Below, one piece after another: positions 43,831-52,989 of a stretch of DNA of 57,648 nt. The position numbers and the translations under genes are program-made. Positions within the stretch are counted from its first letter, which is position 1. Every line of letters begins with the position of its first letter. Origin of the DNA: Chloroflexota bacterium (lineage in GTDB: Bacteria > Chloroflexota > UBA11872 > VXOZ01); the NCBI GenBank assembly GCA_022824225.1, contig JAJEAH010000044.1, positions 1 to 57,648 on the forward strand, written 5' to 3'. The notes under the pieces were generated by a model. That model was not told the DNA's origin. It saw nothing but the letters and a program-made list of their open reading frames with translations, and ran no database searches.

Positions 43831-45222
43831 ATGAGCGCAGTGCAGTTTTCGCGGCGAAGTCTGCTGGCCGGTATGGGAATCGGCGGCGCCGCGGTCCTGG
43901 CGGCGGCCTGCGGCGTCCAACCGGCGGCGGAAATGGCGTCTGAGGATGCAGAGCCGGAAGCAGAAGCTCCCGAAGCCATGATGGAGCCGGGTGCGGTGGA
44001 AGGCGTGGTGACGGTCTGGAGTCCCACGCGATTTGACTTCAGCACAGACCTTGGCGGCGAGATCGCCAATGCTTTCCGCGAAGCATACGACAATAACGTC
44101 CGTGTAGTGCCTTCCACACCGGCCAGCCTGTGGAACACGATTACGACCGCGGCCGCGGCCGGCTCTTCGCCGGACGTTGCTTCCGGTGGTGACTGGTTCT
44201 CGCCTGAGTGGGGGCTCACTGGCGTGGCAACCGACCTCTTGCCGCGCGTCAAGTCTTCCAACCTGGATATGAGCGAGTACTGGGAATCGCTCTTTGCCGA
44301 GAACTACTGGGAAGGCGCGCTCTACGGCTTTACCTACGCTCCCGACTTGCGCGTAATGTACATGCGCACGGAGAGCTACCTGGAGGCGGGCCTGGACCCG
44401 GACAACCCGCCGCAGTACTGGGACGAGATGGAAGAAGTGGTCACCAGGACCTCCAAGGTGGACACGGGCGGCAATCTCACCGTTTCCGGTTACGCGCCCT
44501 TCTGGGGCAGCGGCGGCCACAACGAGTGGATCATTCCCCTCACGCAGCTCGGCGGCTCGCGCTTCAGCGAGGACCGCTGGACGGTCACCATCAACAGCCC
44601 GGAAGCCATACAGGCGCTGGAGTGGCTCAAGAAGATCTTCGACCTCCAGGGCGGCTGGGACAATGTCCAGCAACTTAGAGGCCAGGGTATCCCGTCCAAC
44701 GTGCACTTCAATGACGGCCGCATCGCCAATTACTGGGCGACCTATTCTGAGCGCGGTGAGTGGCTGAATATCAACGCGCCGGACCTCACGTTCCACTTCA
44801 TGCCGTATCCGCGCCCGCGCGAGACCGATCACGCGGCAACCTGGGGCGGCACCCATACGTGGCACATCGGCAATAGCGCGTCTAACCCGGACGGCGGCTG
44901 GGCCTTCATCGAGTTCATGGCGCGACCGGATTGGAATTTGCAGTTTTGCAAGCGCTTCGATCGCATTCCCATCCGCATCGACGTGACGAACTCGGAAGCC
45001 TACCACGATAACGATCCCTTCCGACTGCTGCAGAATTCCCAGATTCCTTTCCGCGTAGGCAACGTGGGCATTCCGGGCGCCGAGGCCCTGCGCCGCCGCT
45101 GGCGCATCCCGTTGGTCGACGACGTGACCTCGGGCAGGGTGACGCCGGAGGAAGGTCTCGCGGCAGCCGAGCACGACATGCAGGCCATTCTCGACGAGTG
45201 GAAGGCCCGCATCGAAAGCTAG
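43831..45222 (+). CDS. Tat-exported lipoprotein, family 1 solute-binding protein
   Basis: This 463-residue protein opens with a twin-arginine signal (FSRRSLLAGMGIGGAAV) ending in a lipobox (AAAC at about 24-27). An acidic Ala/Glu/Met linker follows, then a family 1 extracellular binding protein fold (EIANAFREAYDNNVRVV, NDGRIANYWATYSERGEW). Such proteins feed carbohydrates or related solutes to an ABC permease pair, but no permease gene lies next to it. Shine-Dalgarno GAGGAGGGG precedes the ATG and a strong terminator follows, so it is monocistronic. Confidence 0.88.
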   Translation: MSAVQFSRRSLLAGMGIGGAAVLAAACGVQPAAEMASEDAEPEAEAPEAMMEPGAVEGVVTVWSPTRFDFSTDLGGEIANAFREAYDNNVRVVPSTPASLWNTITTAAAAGSSPDVASGGDWFSPEWGLTGVATDLLPRVKSSNLDMSEYWESLFAENYWEGALYGFTYAPDLRVMYMRTESYLEAGLDPDNPPQYWDEMEEVVTRTSKVDTGGNLTVSGYAPFWGSGGHNEWIIPLTQLGGSRFSEDRWTVTINSPEAIQALEWLKKIFDLQGGWDNVQQLRGQGIPSNVHFNDGRIANYWATYSERGEWLNINAPDLTFHFMPYPRPRETDHAATWGGTHTWHIGNSASNPDGGWAFIEFMARPDWNLQFCKRFDRIPIRIDVTNSEAYHDNDPFRLLQNSQIPFRVGNVGIPGAEALRRRWRIPLVDDVTSGRVTPEEGLAAAEHDMQAILDEWKARIES

Positions 45223-45259
45223 TCGGTTATCCTGTCCAGGCAGACAGCGCGCATAACCT

Positions 45260-45298
45260 CACCCGCCTTGCGGTCACGCAAGGCGGGTGGTTGCTTTT
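45260..45298 (+). terminator. Rho-independent terminator after binding protein
   Basis: A perfect 13-bp stem (CACCCGCCTTGCG and its complement) with a 4-base loop is followed by TTGCTTTT. It begins 37 bases after the stop codon. Confidence 0.9.
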
Positions 45299-45441
45299 AG
45301 TGCCGAACGGCCGGTCGTTCGCGGCAGGCCGCCGGCCGGTGACGGGCGGATGCACGATAGCGGCGTGAAGCGTATCATTGTGCCCAAGGCATATGCGATT
45401 GGCCGCTAGTAGTTTACGCTCAGTGAACGAGGAGTATAAGC

Positions 45442-46164
45442 ATGGCGCTAACCGGCGATCAGATTCGTTTCTTTCGTCACAATGGGTTCCTGCGCTTGCC
45501 GGGGCAACTCCCGGAGGAGACTATCGCGCGGCTGAAGGCGACGATCCTGAATGACGTGACCAATGCGGTCGAGCCGGTCCAGCGCGACAAGCATGGCGAC
45601 GTGATTCGCCTGTCGCAACTCTTGGACCGGGATTCAATTTTCGGAGAGATCGCCACGAGCGACCTTGTTCTCGACTCCCTGGAGTCGCTCCTGGGCCCCA
45701 ACATCGAGATCATTACCAACCGGCACAACCACGCCACGCTCAATCCGCCGTCACGGGGCTACACCGCGTTTCACCGCGACGTGGTGCAGTGGTCGCGGGA
45801 CATCGTCACGGTGCTCTTCTATTTGGAAGAAGCCACCGTAGACAACGGCTGCACGAACGTAATCCCCGGTACGCACCTCTTCAACTGGATACAGAATGAG
45901 GGGGCGAAGACGAGCGTGGAGGGCTTGCTTGGCGACGACCTGCGCGCGCAAGCGGTGCCGCTGCCCAGTCCCGCCGGCGGCTTGGCCGTGATCGACAGCC
46001 AGATCTTCCACCGCGTCGGCACGAATTTGACCGACGGCACCCGCACGAGCATGACGTTCGGCTACGTGAGCGTGGATGAACTGGCGGGAGTGCAGGATCC
46101 GTACCGCATCCTGGTGCGGGGTGAATCCGCCTACGGCGGTAACGTCGCGCGCTCAACGATGTAA
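45442..46164 (+). CDS. Phytanoyl-CoA dioxygenase-family protein, third member
   Basis: This 240-residue PhyH-family oxygenase has HxD at His111-Arg-Asp113 (YTAFHRDVVQW), a distal His in IFHRVGTN and the 2-oxoglutarate Arg in GTRTSMTFGY. It is shorter than, and only distantly related to, the tandem pair at 20-22 kb. Shine-Dalgarno GAGGAGTATAA precedes the ATG. It follows the orphan binding protein but is separated from it by a terminator. The substrate is unknown. Confidence 0.88.
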   Translation: MALTGDQIRFFRHNGFLRLPGQLPEETIARLKATILNDVTNAVEPVQRDKHGDVIRLSQLLDRDSIFGEIATSDLVLDSLESLLGPNIEIITNRHNHATLNPPSRGYTAFHRDVVQWSRDIVTVLFYLEEATVDNGCTNVIPGTHLFNWIQNEGAKTSVEGLLGDDLRAQAVPLPSPAGGLAVIDSQIFHRVGTNLTDGTRTSMTFGYVSVDELAGVQDPYRILVRGESAYGGNVARSTM

Positions 46165-46210
46165 GGGCGACGGTGTAGCGGCGCGTTGGCTCCGGCCCGT
46201 TGCCACGCAC

Positions 46211-46238
46211 AGAGCGGCATGCCTCGGCATGCCGCTCT
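46211..46238. terminator. Palindrome between convergent genes
   Basis: A perfect 13-bp inverted repeat (AGAGCGGCATGCC and its complement) with a 2-base centre lies between the convergent dioxygenase and YyaL genes. There is no T-run, so termination is possible but not certain. Confidence 0.45.
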
Positions 46239-46304
46239 CATCGGCTCTGCGGGTCGGTAACGCCGCCACGCACGGCCCTGCGCCGCGCACGCAGAGCACT
46301 TTGG

Positions 46305-48338
46305 CTAAGGCGCCGATACCTGCGACCGCAACTCGTTTGGGTCGGTGGTCGGTTGCTTGCAGGCGAATTGCCGGCAAACGTAGGCCGTCGCCTGGCCGCC
46401 GCGTTGCGCGCGCTCGGCGAGCAGAGGTATGACCGCCGCCGCCTCGGCGTCCTCCGGACTCTTCAGGGCCAGCGCGGTGTCCGGCGCATAGTGGCCGTTG
46501 ATGCTGGCGAGCAGCGCTTGGGTATCCGGCGCGGCGGGATCGCCCACCACCGCGACCTCCTTGAGCGGCGCCAGGAAATCGTCCGCCACGCAGAGCATGC
46601 GGCCAAACGCGCTCGGTGCTTTGCCCAAGGCTTCCGCTTGCAGCCGCAGCGCCGCTTCCACCGGCTCGGCGTACGCGCGTTCGCCGGTGTAAGCGTGCAT
46701 GCGCAGCAGAGCATCGCACGCGAGCGAGGCGCCGGCGGGCACCGCATTGTCGAAGAGATTGCGGGGCCGCACGATGAGCTTTTCATGGCGGCTCGACGTG
46801 TCGTAGAATGCGCCATTGCCGTCATAGAAGTCTTGCAGCATGGTGTCGCAGAGCGCCCGCGCGGCGGCAAACCATCTGACGTCGAATGTGGCCTGATAGA
46901 GCGCCAGCAGGCCCGCGGCCACGCCGCCGTAGTCGTCCAGGAAACCAAGGCCCGCGGCTTTGCCCGGCGTGTATGTGTGGGCCAGTCTGCCGTCTCGGAG
47001 CATCGACCCCAGTAAGAACTCACCATTGGCCAGAGCCGTCTCACGATACGTGGGTGTGCCCAACTGGCGGGCGGCCTGGGCGAAGGCATGCAGCATGAGG
47101 CCGTTCCAACCGGCGATGACTTTGGTGTCAGTTTCCGGCGCCACCCGCTCGGCGCGCGCCGCCAGCAGCCGGGGGTTGAGGACGGTGCGGATGCGCTCGA
47201 TCTCTTCCGTGCTGCGGTCGGCCTCGGCCCCGTCGGTGAGGAAGAGGATGTTCTTGCCCTCGAAGTTCCCCTCCGACGTAACGCCGTAGAAATTGCACAG
47301 AAGCCGCGCATCCTCGGCCCCGAGTACGTCCTCGATCTCCGCCGGTGTCCAGACGTAGAATTTCCCCTCTTCGCCTTCGCTGTCGGCGTCCTGGGCCGAA
47401 TAGAAGCCGCCCTCCGGTGACGTCATCTCCCGCGCCACGTAATCGAGCGTTTCGCACGCGATCCGTTGATAGAGCTGATTGCCCGTGCGCATGGCGGCAT
47501 CCAGATAGAGGCGGCTGAGCAGCGCATTGTCGTAGAGCATCTTCTCGAAGTGCGGCACCAGCCAGCGTTCGTCCACCGAATAGCGATGAAAACCCCCGCC
47601 AAGCTGATCGTAGATGCCGCCGTTGGCCATGCTATCCAGCGTTTTCGTGATGGCGTTCAGCAGGCTGAGGTCAGAGGTGCGGTGGTTGCGGCGCAGCAAG
47701 AATTCCAGCGCCATCGGCTGAGGGAATTTGGGCGCGGCGCCGAATCCGCCGTGCAGCGGGTCGAAGTTGGCCTGGATAGAGTCTCCCGCTTCACGCAGCG
47801 TGGTGAGGGTGAGCGCGGTCGGCGCCAGGTCGAAGGCGGTGTGCTCGGCGATGAAGTCCCGCAGCTTGTCGGACTGTTCTTCTACCTGCTGGCGGCGCTG
47901 TTGCCAGGCATCGACCACGGCCTCCAGCACGTTGCGAAATGACGGCATGTTCATGCGTGGTTCCGGCGGGAAGTACGTGCCGCCAAAGAACGGCTTGCCG
48001 TCGGGCGTGAGAAAGACCGTCAGCGGCCAGCCGCCCTGTCCGGTGAGGCCCTGCACGGCTTTCATGTAGATGTCGTCGAGGTCGGGACGCTCCTCCCGGT
48101 CCACCTTGATATTTATGAAATGCTCGTTCATGTAGCGAGCGGTCCCAGCGTCCTCGAACGACTCGTGGGCCATCACGTGGCACCAGTGGCAGGACGAATA
48201 GCCGACGGAGAGGAGAATTGGGCGTTGGGCGTCCTTGGCGGCGGCCAGCGCCGCTTCCCCCCATGGATACCAGTGCACGGGGTTCGCGGCGTGCTGCAAC
48301 AGATAGGGGCTCGTTTCTTCCGTCAGCCGGTTCGACAT
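46305..48338 (-). CDS. YyaL/DUF255 thioredoxin-domain protein
   Basis: This 677-residue protein has an N-terminal DUF255 thioredoxin-like domain with C50-H-W-C53 in [16 protein letters not shown] and the conserved starts [15 protein letters not shown] and [10 protein letters not shown] long (alpha/alpha)6-barrel region follows, with [18 protein letters not shown] and [13 protein letters not shown]. The length and motifs match the bacterial YyaL / human SPATA20 family. Its enzymatic role is not settled. It is monocistronic. Confidence 0.92.
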   Translation of the reverse strand: MSNRLTEETSPYLLQHAANPVHWYPWGEAALAAAKDAQRPILLSVGYSSCHWCHVMAHESFEDAGTARYMNEHFINIKVDREERPDLDDIYMKAVQGLTGQGGWPLTVFLTPDGKPFFGGTYFPPEPRMNMPSFRNVLEAVVDAWQQRRQQVEEQSDKLRDFIAEHTAFDLAPTALTLTTLREAGDSIQANFDPLHGGFGAAPKFPQPMALEFLLRRNHRTSDLSLLNAITKTLDSMANGGIYDQLGGGFHRYSVDERWLVPHFEKMLYDNALLSRLYLDAAMRTGNQLYQRIACETLDYVAREMTSPEGGFYSAQDADSEGEEGKFYVWTPAEIEDVLGAEDARLLCNFYGVTSEGNFEGKNILFLTDGAEADRSTEEIERIRTVLNPRLLAARAERVAPETDTKVIAGWNGLMLHAFAQAARQLGTPTYRETALANGEFLLGSMLRDGRLAHTYTPGKAAGLGFLDDYGGVAAGLLALYQATFDVRWFAAARALCDTMLQDFYDGNGAFYDTSSRHEKLIVRPRNLFDNAVPAGASLACDALLRMHAYTGERAYAEPVEAALRLQAEALGKAPSAFGRMLCVADDFLAPLKEVAVVGDPAAPDTQALLASINGHYAPDTALALKSPEDAEAAAVIPLLAERAQRGGQATAYVCRQFACKQPTTDPNELRSQVSAP

Positions 48339-48737
48339 AACTCAGCTTTCTATGTGGGGTGGACTTCAAGCATAGTGTGGCGGCCCGCCGGGCATTGCTG
48401 CGAGTGCGCGCCTGCTTGACTTCCGGGTTCGGTTGACGCCAAGGCCCTGCTGATCAGCTATTTGGGAACAGTATTTTGGCTCGGCGCGTCCGCCCAAGTT
48501 TTCTGCGCACGTTGGTGCGCGCCACAGGGGCGCAGGCTACCGGCAAGTAGCGATCGTGCGCTGCGCCAAACTGGCCCCCGCGCTACCTCCCGGCGGCGCG
48601 CCGCTACCTCTCGGAATGGGGCCGCATCTCTACCATCGTGACAGATGGCTGTGCGCCCAGCAAGCGCCGAGCCGCGCCGGGCGCATTCCCGTTTTGGCGC
48701 GGTAGCCTGAACAAGCGCCAGCAAGCGCCGGGCGGCT

Positions 48738-48763
48738 CCGGTAGCGCAGGTTTGCGACCTGCG
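48738..48763 (+). repeat. Dispersed palindromic repeat, family B, copy 2
   Basis: It reads CCGGTAGCGCAGGTTTGCGA then CCTGCG, one mismatch from the copy at 31252-31277. Both lie in intergenic regions. Confidence 0.8.
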
Positions 48764-48853
48764 GCCGAAGCTGAGCGCTCAATTGGGTCTGGGAAGCATC
48801 TCGTGTAAAGATAGTGCCGGCCAGAACGGCGCTTCCCCGCCGGTTGGTCGGAG

Positions 48854-48859
48854 TATAAT
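48854..48859 (+). promoter_or_regulatory. -10 element of nfeD operon
   Basis: A perfect TATAAT lies 27 bases before the start of the nfeD-like gene, with no recognisable -35. Confidence 0.5.
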
Positions 48860-48885
48860 GAAATTAAGGATGAGGTGAACGTGCC

Positions 48886-50220
48886 ATGCGCAGAGCGCTC
48901 CTCAGCACATTCTTGGTACTGGCGGCCCTTCTTGCCGGTGGGACGGCCTTGGCGCAAGAGCGCACGGGCGCTGTAGACACCGTACGCATCACCGGCGCCA
49001 TCGATCCGGCCACGGAACGACTCTTCGCTCGCGCGCTGGACCGCGCCATTGTCGATCAAGCGGAAGTCCTCATCGTGCTGCTCGACACGCCCGGCGGGCT
49101 CGATTCATCCATGCGCGCCATGGTGCAGGGCATGCTCGCGTCGCCCGTGCCGGTGGTGGTGTACGTTTCTCCCCAAGGGGGCCGCGCCGCCAGCGCCGGC
49201 GTCTTCCTGGCCATGGCCGCCCACGTGGCCGTGATGGCGCCGGGCACCGATATTGGCGCTGCGCACCCGGTGACCGTAGGCGGCGGCCAACTCCTCGGCG
49301 ATATGAACGACAAGGTCACCAACGAGGCGGTGGCGTATATTCGCGGCCTGGCGGAATTGCGGGGGCGCAACGCCGAGTGGGCCGAGCAGGCGGTACGCTC
49401 CAGCCAGACCATGACCGCACAGGAAGCCGTGGACGCCGGCGTGGCGGACTTCATGGCCAGCGACCTGCCGGACCTGCTCGCGCAACTGCACGGCATGCAG
49501 GTGCAGACGCCCACGTGGACGCGCACCCTCGTCATTGAAGGCGCGGTGCTGCGGGAACTGGATCACAGCGTCGCGGAGCAGGCGCTCAAGTTCATTCTGA
49601 ACCCGAATACGGCCTATTTGCTCTTTCTCATCGGCCTCTATGCCATCATCGCCGAATTGTACAATCCCGGCGCGGTGATTCCCGCCGTTGTGGGCGCTAT
49701 TGCCATTGTATTGGCGTTGGTGGCGTTCGGCACGCTGCCCATAAATTGGGGCGGCGTGGCGTTGCTGGTCGTGGCTGCGGCGTTGATAGCGTTCGAAGCC
49801 CAGAACCCGGGTCTCGGCGTGTTGGGCTTTGGGGGCGTGGCAGCGCTCGTGTTTGGGACGCTGCTGCTCTACCAGCCTCTCACCGCGCCGTTCGGCGGCC
49901 CCTTCTTCGTTTCGCCCTGGGTGTTCGGCGTCATGTTGGCATTGACCGTGGCATTTCTCGTCTTTCTGGTACGCATTGCCGCGCAATCGCAGCAAGAGCC
50001 CCAGCAATTCCGCGGCCAGCGGCGTATCATCGGGAAGGAAGGCGTGGCTCTCACGGCCCTCGGCCCCGAAGGGATCGTGCGTGTGGAGGGTGAGGACTGG
50101 ACCGCCCGCACAGCCGGTGAGGCCGTGGCGCAGGGAGCGCGCGTCTGGGTCTACGACGTGGAGGGTTTGGCGTTGGTTGTGGGCCCGGCGCCGGAGATTC
50201 CGGCGCTCTCGCGGGCTTGA
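48886..50220 (+). CDS. NfeD-family membrane serine protease
   Basis: This 444-residue long-form NfeD protein has a signal peptide (to about residue 23, ALAQ) and a ClpP-like protease domain. The predicted catalytic Ser103 is in GRAASAGVF and Lys143 in GDMNDKVTNEA, and DTPGGLDSSM is the oxyanion strand. Membrane segments follow at about 245-400, and a C-terminal NfeD OB-fold (GVALTALGPEGIVRVEGE) ends the protein. Long NfeD proteins cleave hydrophobic segments of stomatin-like partners, and the next gene is such a partner. Shine-Dalgarno GGATGAGGTG precedes the ATG. Confidence 0.92.
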   Translation: MRRALLSTFLVLAALLAGGTALAQERTGAVDTVRITGAIDPATERLFARALDRAIVDQAEVLIVLLDTPGGLDSSMRAMVQGMLASPVPVVVYVSPQGGRAASAGVFLAMAAHVAVMAPGTDIGAAHPVTVGGGQLLGDMNDKVTNEAVAYIRGLAELRGRNAEWAEQAVRSSQTMTAQEAVDAGVADFMASDLPDLLAQLHGMQVQTPTWTRTLVIEGAVLRELDHSVAEQALKFILNPNTAYLLFLIGLYAIIAELYNPGAVIPAVVGAIAIVLALVAFGTLPINWGGVALLVVAAALIAFEAQNPGLGVLGFGGVAALVFGTLLLYQPLTAPFGGPFFVSPWVFGVMLALTVAFLVFLVRIAAQSQQEPQQFRGQRRIIGKEGVALTALGPEGIVRVEGEDWTARTAGEAVAQGARVWVYDVEGLALVVGPAPEIPALSRA

Positions 50221-50299
50221 GGGGTATCGGGTGTGGCACAGCGCCGCGGGAGCGGCATCACGTGAGGTGTAGCGCGCACATAGGAGAGAGCAGGGCCCC

Positions 50300-51247
50300 A
50301 TGGATACTCAGTTTATTGTCCTAATCGTCATACTCGTCGTTCTGATTCTCTGGTTGGCCTACTCCGCCATCAAGATTGTGGCGGAATACGAGCGGCTGGT
50401 GGTCTTCCGGCTGGGCCGCGTGATGGCAAACCCGCGCGGGCCGGGCATCGTCTGGCTTTGGCCGCTCATCGACCGGCCGGTGCGCGTGGACCTGCGCGAG
50501 CAGTTCCTGGAAATCCCACAGCAAAGCTGCATTACGTCGGATAACGCGCCGATCCTCATTGACTTTCTCATCTATTGGAAGGTCTTCGATCCCACGGATA
50601 GCGTGGTGCAGGTGGCCAACTTTGCCGGCGCCTCCCAGGGCATCGCGACGACCACGCTCCGCGCCGTTATTGGCGATATTTCCCTGGACGACGTGCTGGC
50701 CAAGCGGGAGCAAATCAACAACATCCTCCGGGCGAAACTCGACGAAGTCACGGTGCGTTGGGGCGTAAAGGTGACGACGGTGGAGATTCGCGAAATCCTG
50801 CCGCCGCGCGAAGTGCAGGACGCCATGAACCGGCAGATGTCAGCCGAACGCAACCGCCGCGCCATGGTCACGGAGGCCGGCGGCCAGAAGCAATCGGCCA
50901 TCCTGGTGGCCGAGGGCGATAAGCAGTCTGAAATCCTGAAGGCGGAAGGCGACCGCCAGGCGACGATCCTCCGCGCGGAGGCCGAACGAGAAGCGCAGTC
51001 GTTGCGCGCCGAGGGCTATGCCACCGCCATCAACCACGTATTTCAGATTGCGCAAACGGTGGACTCGAACACCATGCTCATCCAGTACCTGCAAACCATC
51101 CAGAACATGGCCGAAAGCCCGTCTACCAAGTGGATCTTCCCGCTGGAACTTTCGGCGCTGGCAGGGGGCCTGGGCGGCATCGTCGATGCGAATTCCAAGC
51201 CACGGCACGACGACGGCGGCGAAAAATCTGCGGACGAGCGCGGTTAG
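50300..51247 (+). CDS. SPFH/paraslipin protein (QmcA-like)
   Basis: This 315-residue stomatin-like protein has one N-terminal membrane segment (about 5-25), a band-7 domain beginning VAEYERLVVFRLGRV and the conserved AVIGDISLDDVLAKREQIN. A coiled-coil region is built from repeats of the type AEGDKQSEILKAEGDRQA. It lies 79 bp after the NfeD gene, the conserved STOPP/NfeD pairing, so NfeD probably processes or organises it in the membrane. Shine-Dalgarno AGGAGAGAG precedes the ATG. Confidence 0.93.
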   Translation: MDTQFIVLIVILVVLILWLAYSAIKIVAEYERLVVFRLGRVMANPRGPGIVWLWPLIDRPVRVDLREQFLEIPQQSCITSDNAPILIDFLIYWKVFDPTDSVVQVANFAGASQGIATTTLRAVIGDISLDDVLAKREQINNILRAKLDEVTVRWGVKVTTVEIREILPPREVQDAMNRQMSAERNRRAMVTEAGGQKQSAILVAEGDKQSEILKAEGDRQATILRAEAEREAQSLRAEGYATAINHVFQIAQTVDSNTMLIQYLQTIQNMAESPSTKWIFPLELSALAGGLGGIVDANSKPRHDDGGEKSADERG

Positions 51248-51471
51248 TGCGCGCGGCGACCGGCAACAGGACGGACTCTATCGCCCGCCAACGACGCAGC
51301 GTGATCGTGTGGGACGGTCGGCGAAGCGCTTGTTTTGCGCATTCAGGCCGCCGCCTCTTACCCGGCACTCATTCTACCCACAGACGTGTTGAGGGAGGCC
51401 GGGCGCCCGGTAGCTGAACCGTGGCCGGCCGGTTCCTCGAGAGGCGGGGGCCGGGTCGGCACAGCCGCCCG

Positions 51472-52659
51472 TCAACCGTCCCATTGGCCGGTAACCACTC
51501 GAGCCGCTGCCAGCGCGTACACTTGCGTGGCCGTCACCATCTCCGCGATGCTGATGCGTTCGTCGGGCACAACCCGCCAATCGCTGGGGCCGTAGACCGC
51601 CGTCGGGATGCCGTGCCGCACAATGTCGGCGGAGTCAGTGACGTAGCTGCTGACGGGCAGCCCGTCCGTAAGCGTTGGCTCGGCGCCGGTCACGTCGCGG
51701 TGCGCCTGCGCCGTCAGCGCCACGACCGGTTCGTCGGGACCGATGCGGTACGGACGCTGGTAGACGAGGGTGCGAACGTCAGCGCGAAACTCAGGGTCAT
51801 CGGCCGCGAGTTCCGCGATGACGCGCCGGAAGTCGGCTGTCAGCGTCTCAACCGTCATGCCTGGAATGATGCGCACGTCGCCCCTGGCGGTGCAGCGCTC
51901 AGCGGTGCGCGAGGGCGCGCCCGCAGCGCTGATTTCGCCTACCAGCAGCCGGGGCAGCCCCTCGCACGTTTGGTCGGGGTCGAATGTCAGGTTGCGTTCG
52001 TCCAGAGCGTCCAAGAGCTTGGTCATCTTTGCGATGGCGTCCAAGCCGCTTTCGCGCCGGCTCACGTGCTCGGCGACGCCATAGGTGGTCAGTTCGAATT
52101 GCCACGCGCCGCCGTGGGCGAGTTGCAGGCGCAGGCCGGTGGGTTCGCCGTTGATGGCCATGGCAAAGGGCAGGTCGTTGGACTCCAAGAAGAACTTGGT
52201 GCCCAGGCCGCACACGTCATGGTGCACCACGGCGGTGACCACCAGGTCGCCGGTGCGCGGCAGGTCTGCGCGCGCCACGGCCTCGGCGGCTTTGACCATA
52301 CAGGCTACGGCCCCCTTCATGTCCGTCAGTCCAAATCCGTACAGGCAGCCGTCGGCGACGTATGCGTCGTAAGGATCGCGGGACCACGCTCCCGTTGGCG
52401 ATCCGGTGTCCAGGTGGCTGTTGAAGAGCAGGTGCGGTCCGCCGCCGCTGCCGCGCACGATCCCAATGACGTTGGGCCTGCCCGCTACCACGTCCTGTAG
52501 AATCACCTCGTCGAACGCCCCTGACGCGCGCATCTCCGTGGCCAGAAAAGCGGCAATGGGTCCCTCATTGGGAATCTGGCTGGGTATGCGGGCCAAGCCG
52601 GCCGCCAGGTCAACGAGGCCGTCTTGATCGATGTGTGCAAAGAGTCCGTTTGCGTCCAT
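51472..52659 (-). CDS. M20-like peptidase with altered active site
   Basis: This 395-residue protein has the M20/ArgE/DapE fold. The first metal motif is His82-L-Asp84 (NSHLDTG), the bridging Asp is Asp113 (LTDMKGAVA), a dimerisation domain follows (about 180-290), and there is a Glu172 (NGEPTG). The strand that normally reads D-E-E-V-G-G-L-G-T is HHDVCGLGT (146-154), so the catalytic Glu is His147 and the metal-binding Glu is Asp148. The C-terminal metal His is replaced by Val363 (VVPDERIS). Either the chemistry has changed or it no longer hydrolyses peptides. It is monocistronic. Confidence 0.85.
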   Translation of the reverse strand: MDANGLFAHIDQDGLVDLAAGLARIPSQIPNEGPIAAFLATEMRASGAFDEVILQDVVAGRPNVIGIVRGSGGGPHLLFNSHLDTGSPTGAWSRDPYDAYVADGCLYGFGLTDMKGAVACMVKAAEAVARADLPRTGDLVVTAVVHHDVCGLGTKFFLESNDLPFAMAINGEPTGLRLQLAHGGAWQFELTTYGVAEHVSRRESGLDAIAKMTKLLDALDERNLTFDPDQTCEGLPRLLVGEISAAGAPSRTAERCTARGDVRIIPGMTVETLTADFRRVIAELAADDPEFRADVRTLVYQRPYRIGPDEPVVALTAQAHRDVTGAEPTLTDGLPVSSYVTDSADIVRHGIPTAVYGPSDWRVVPDERISIAEMVTATQVYALAAARVVTGQWDG

Positions 52660-52720
52660 GGTCGATAAACCCTCTCACCGTCATTACGCGGCGGCTACGC
52701 CGGCAGCAACTTTGGGGGCA

Positions 52721-52749
52721 AGTATACTCCGGAGGGCGGAATCTGTCTT
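52721..52749 (-). promoter_or_regulatory. Promoter of M20-like gene
   Basis: On the minus strand AAGACA is followed after 17 bases by TATACT, about 60 bases upstream of the start codon at 52659. Confidence 0.5.
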
Positions 52750-52933
52750 TGGGCGCGGTTCGGTTTCCAGTCGGAAGGTTCGGGCTGCCGCCTGGCGCAT
52801 CTTGAGGCCGTTATCGGGTCAACCGCAACGAGAGGAGCATAGTTAGTATTCCGCATGGGACAGTGTACGCACGTGGGCGTAGGAGCCGCCGCGCGGCTCA
52901 TGCTGCCTCCGCCGGGCCGTTTAGTACACGAAG

Positions 52934-52964
52934 TTGCGATAGTTGCGGATGGTAGCGGTATAAT
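52934..52964 (+). promoter_or_regulatory. Promoter of nagB
   Basis: TTGCGA and a perfect TATAAT are separated by 19 bases. Transcription would start near 52971, which supports the ATG at 52990 as the nagB start. Confidence 0.5.
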
Positions 52965-52989
52965 GGGCGCGGACAAGAAAGAGAGGCCC

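Larger units (their letters stand above)
48339..48885. other. Divergent intergenic region YyaL / NfeD
   Basis: This 547-bp gap carries the family-B repeat (48738-48763), two nearby 20-bp direct repeats (CAGCAAGCGCCGAGCCGCGCC and its variant at about 48659 and 48720), and the nfeD -10 element. No gene is seen. Confidence 0.45.

Noticed and set aside
42978-44261. Minus-strand frame of 427 codons across accD and the binding-protein gene
   Set aside because: It crosses two well-supported genes and has no protein-like features.
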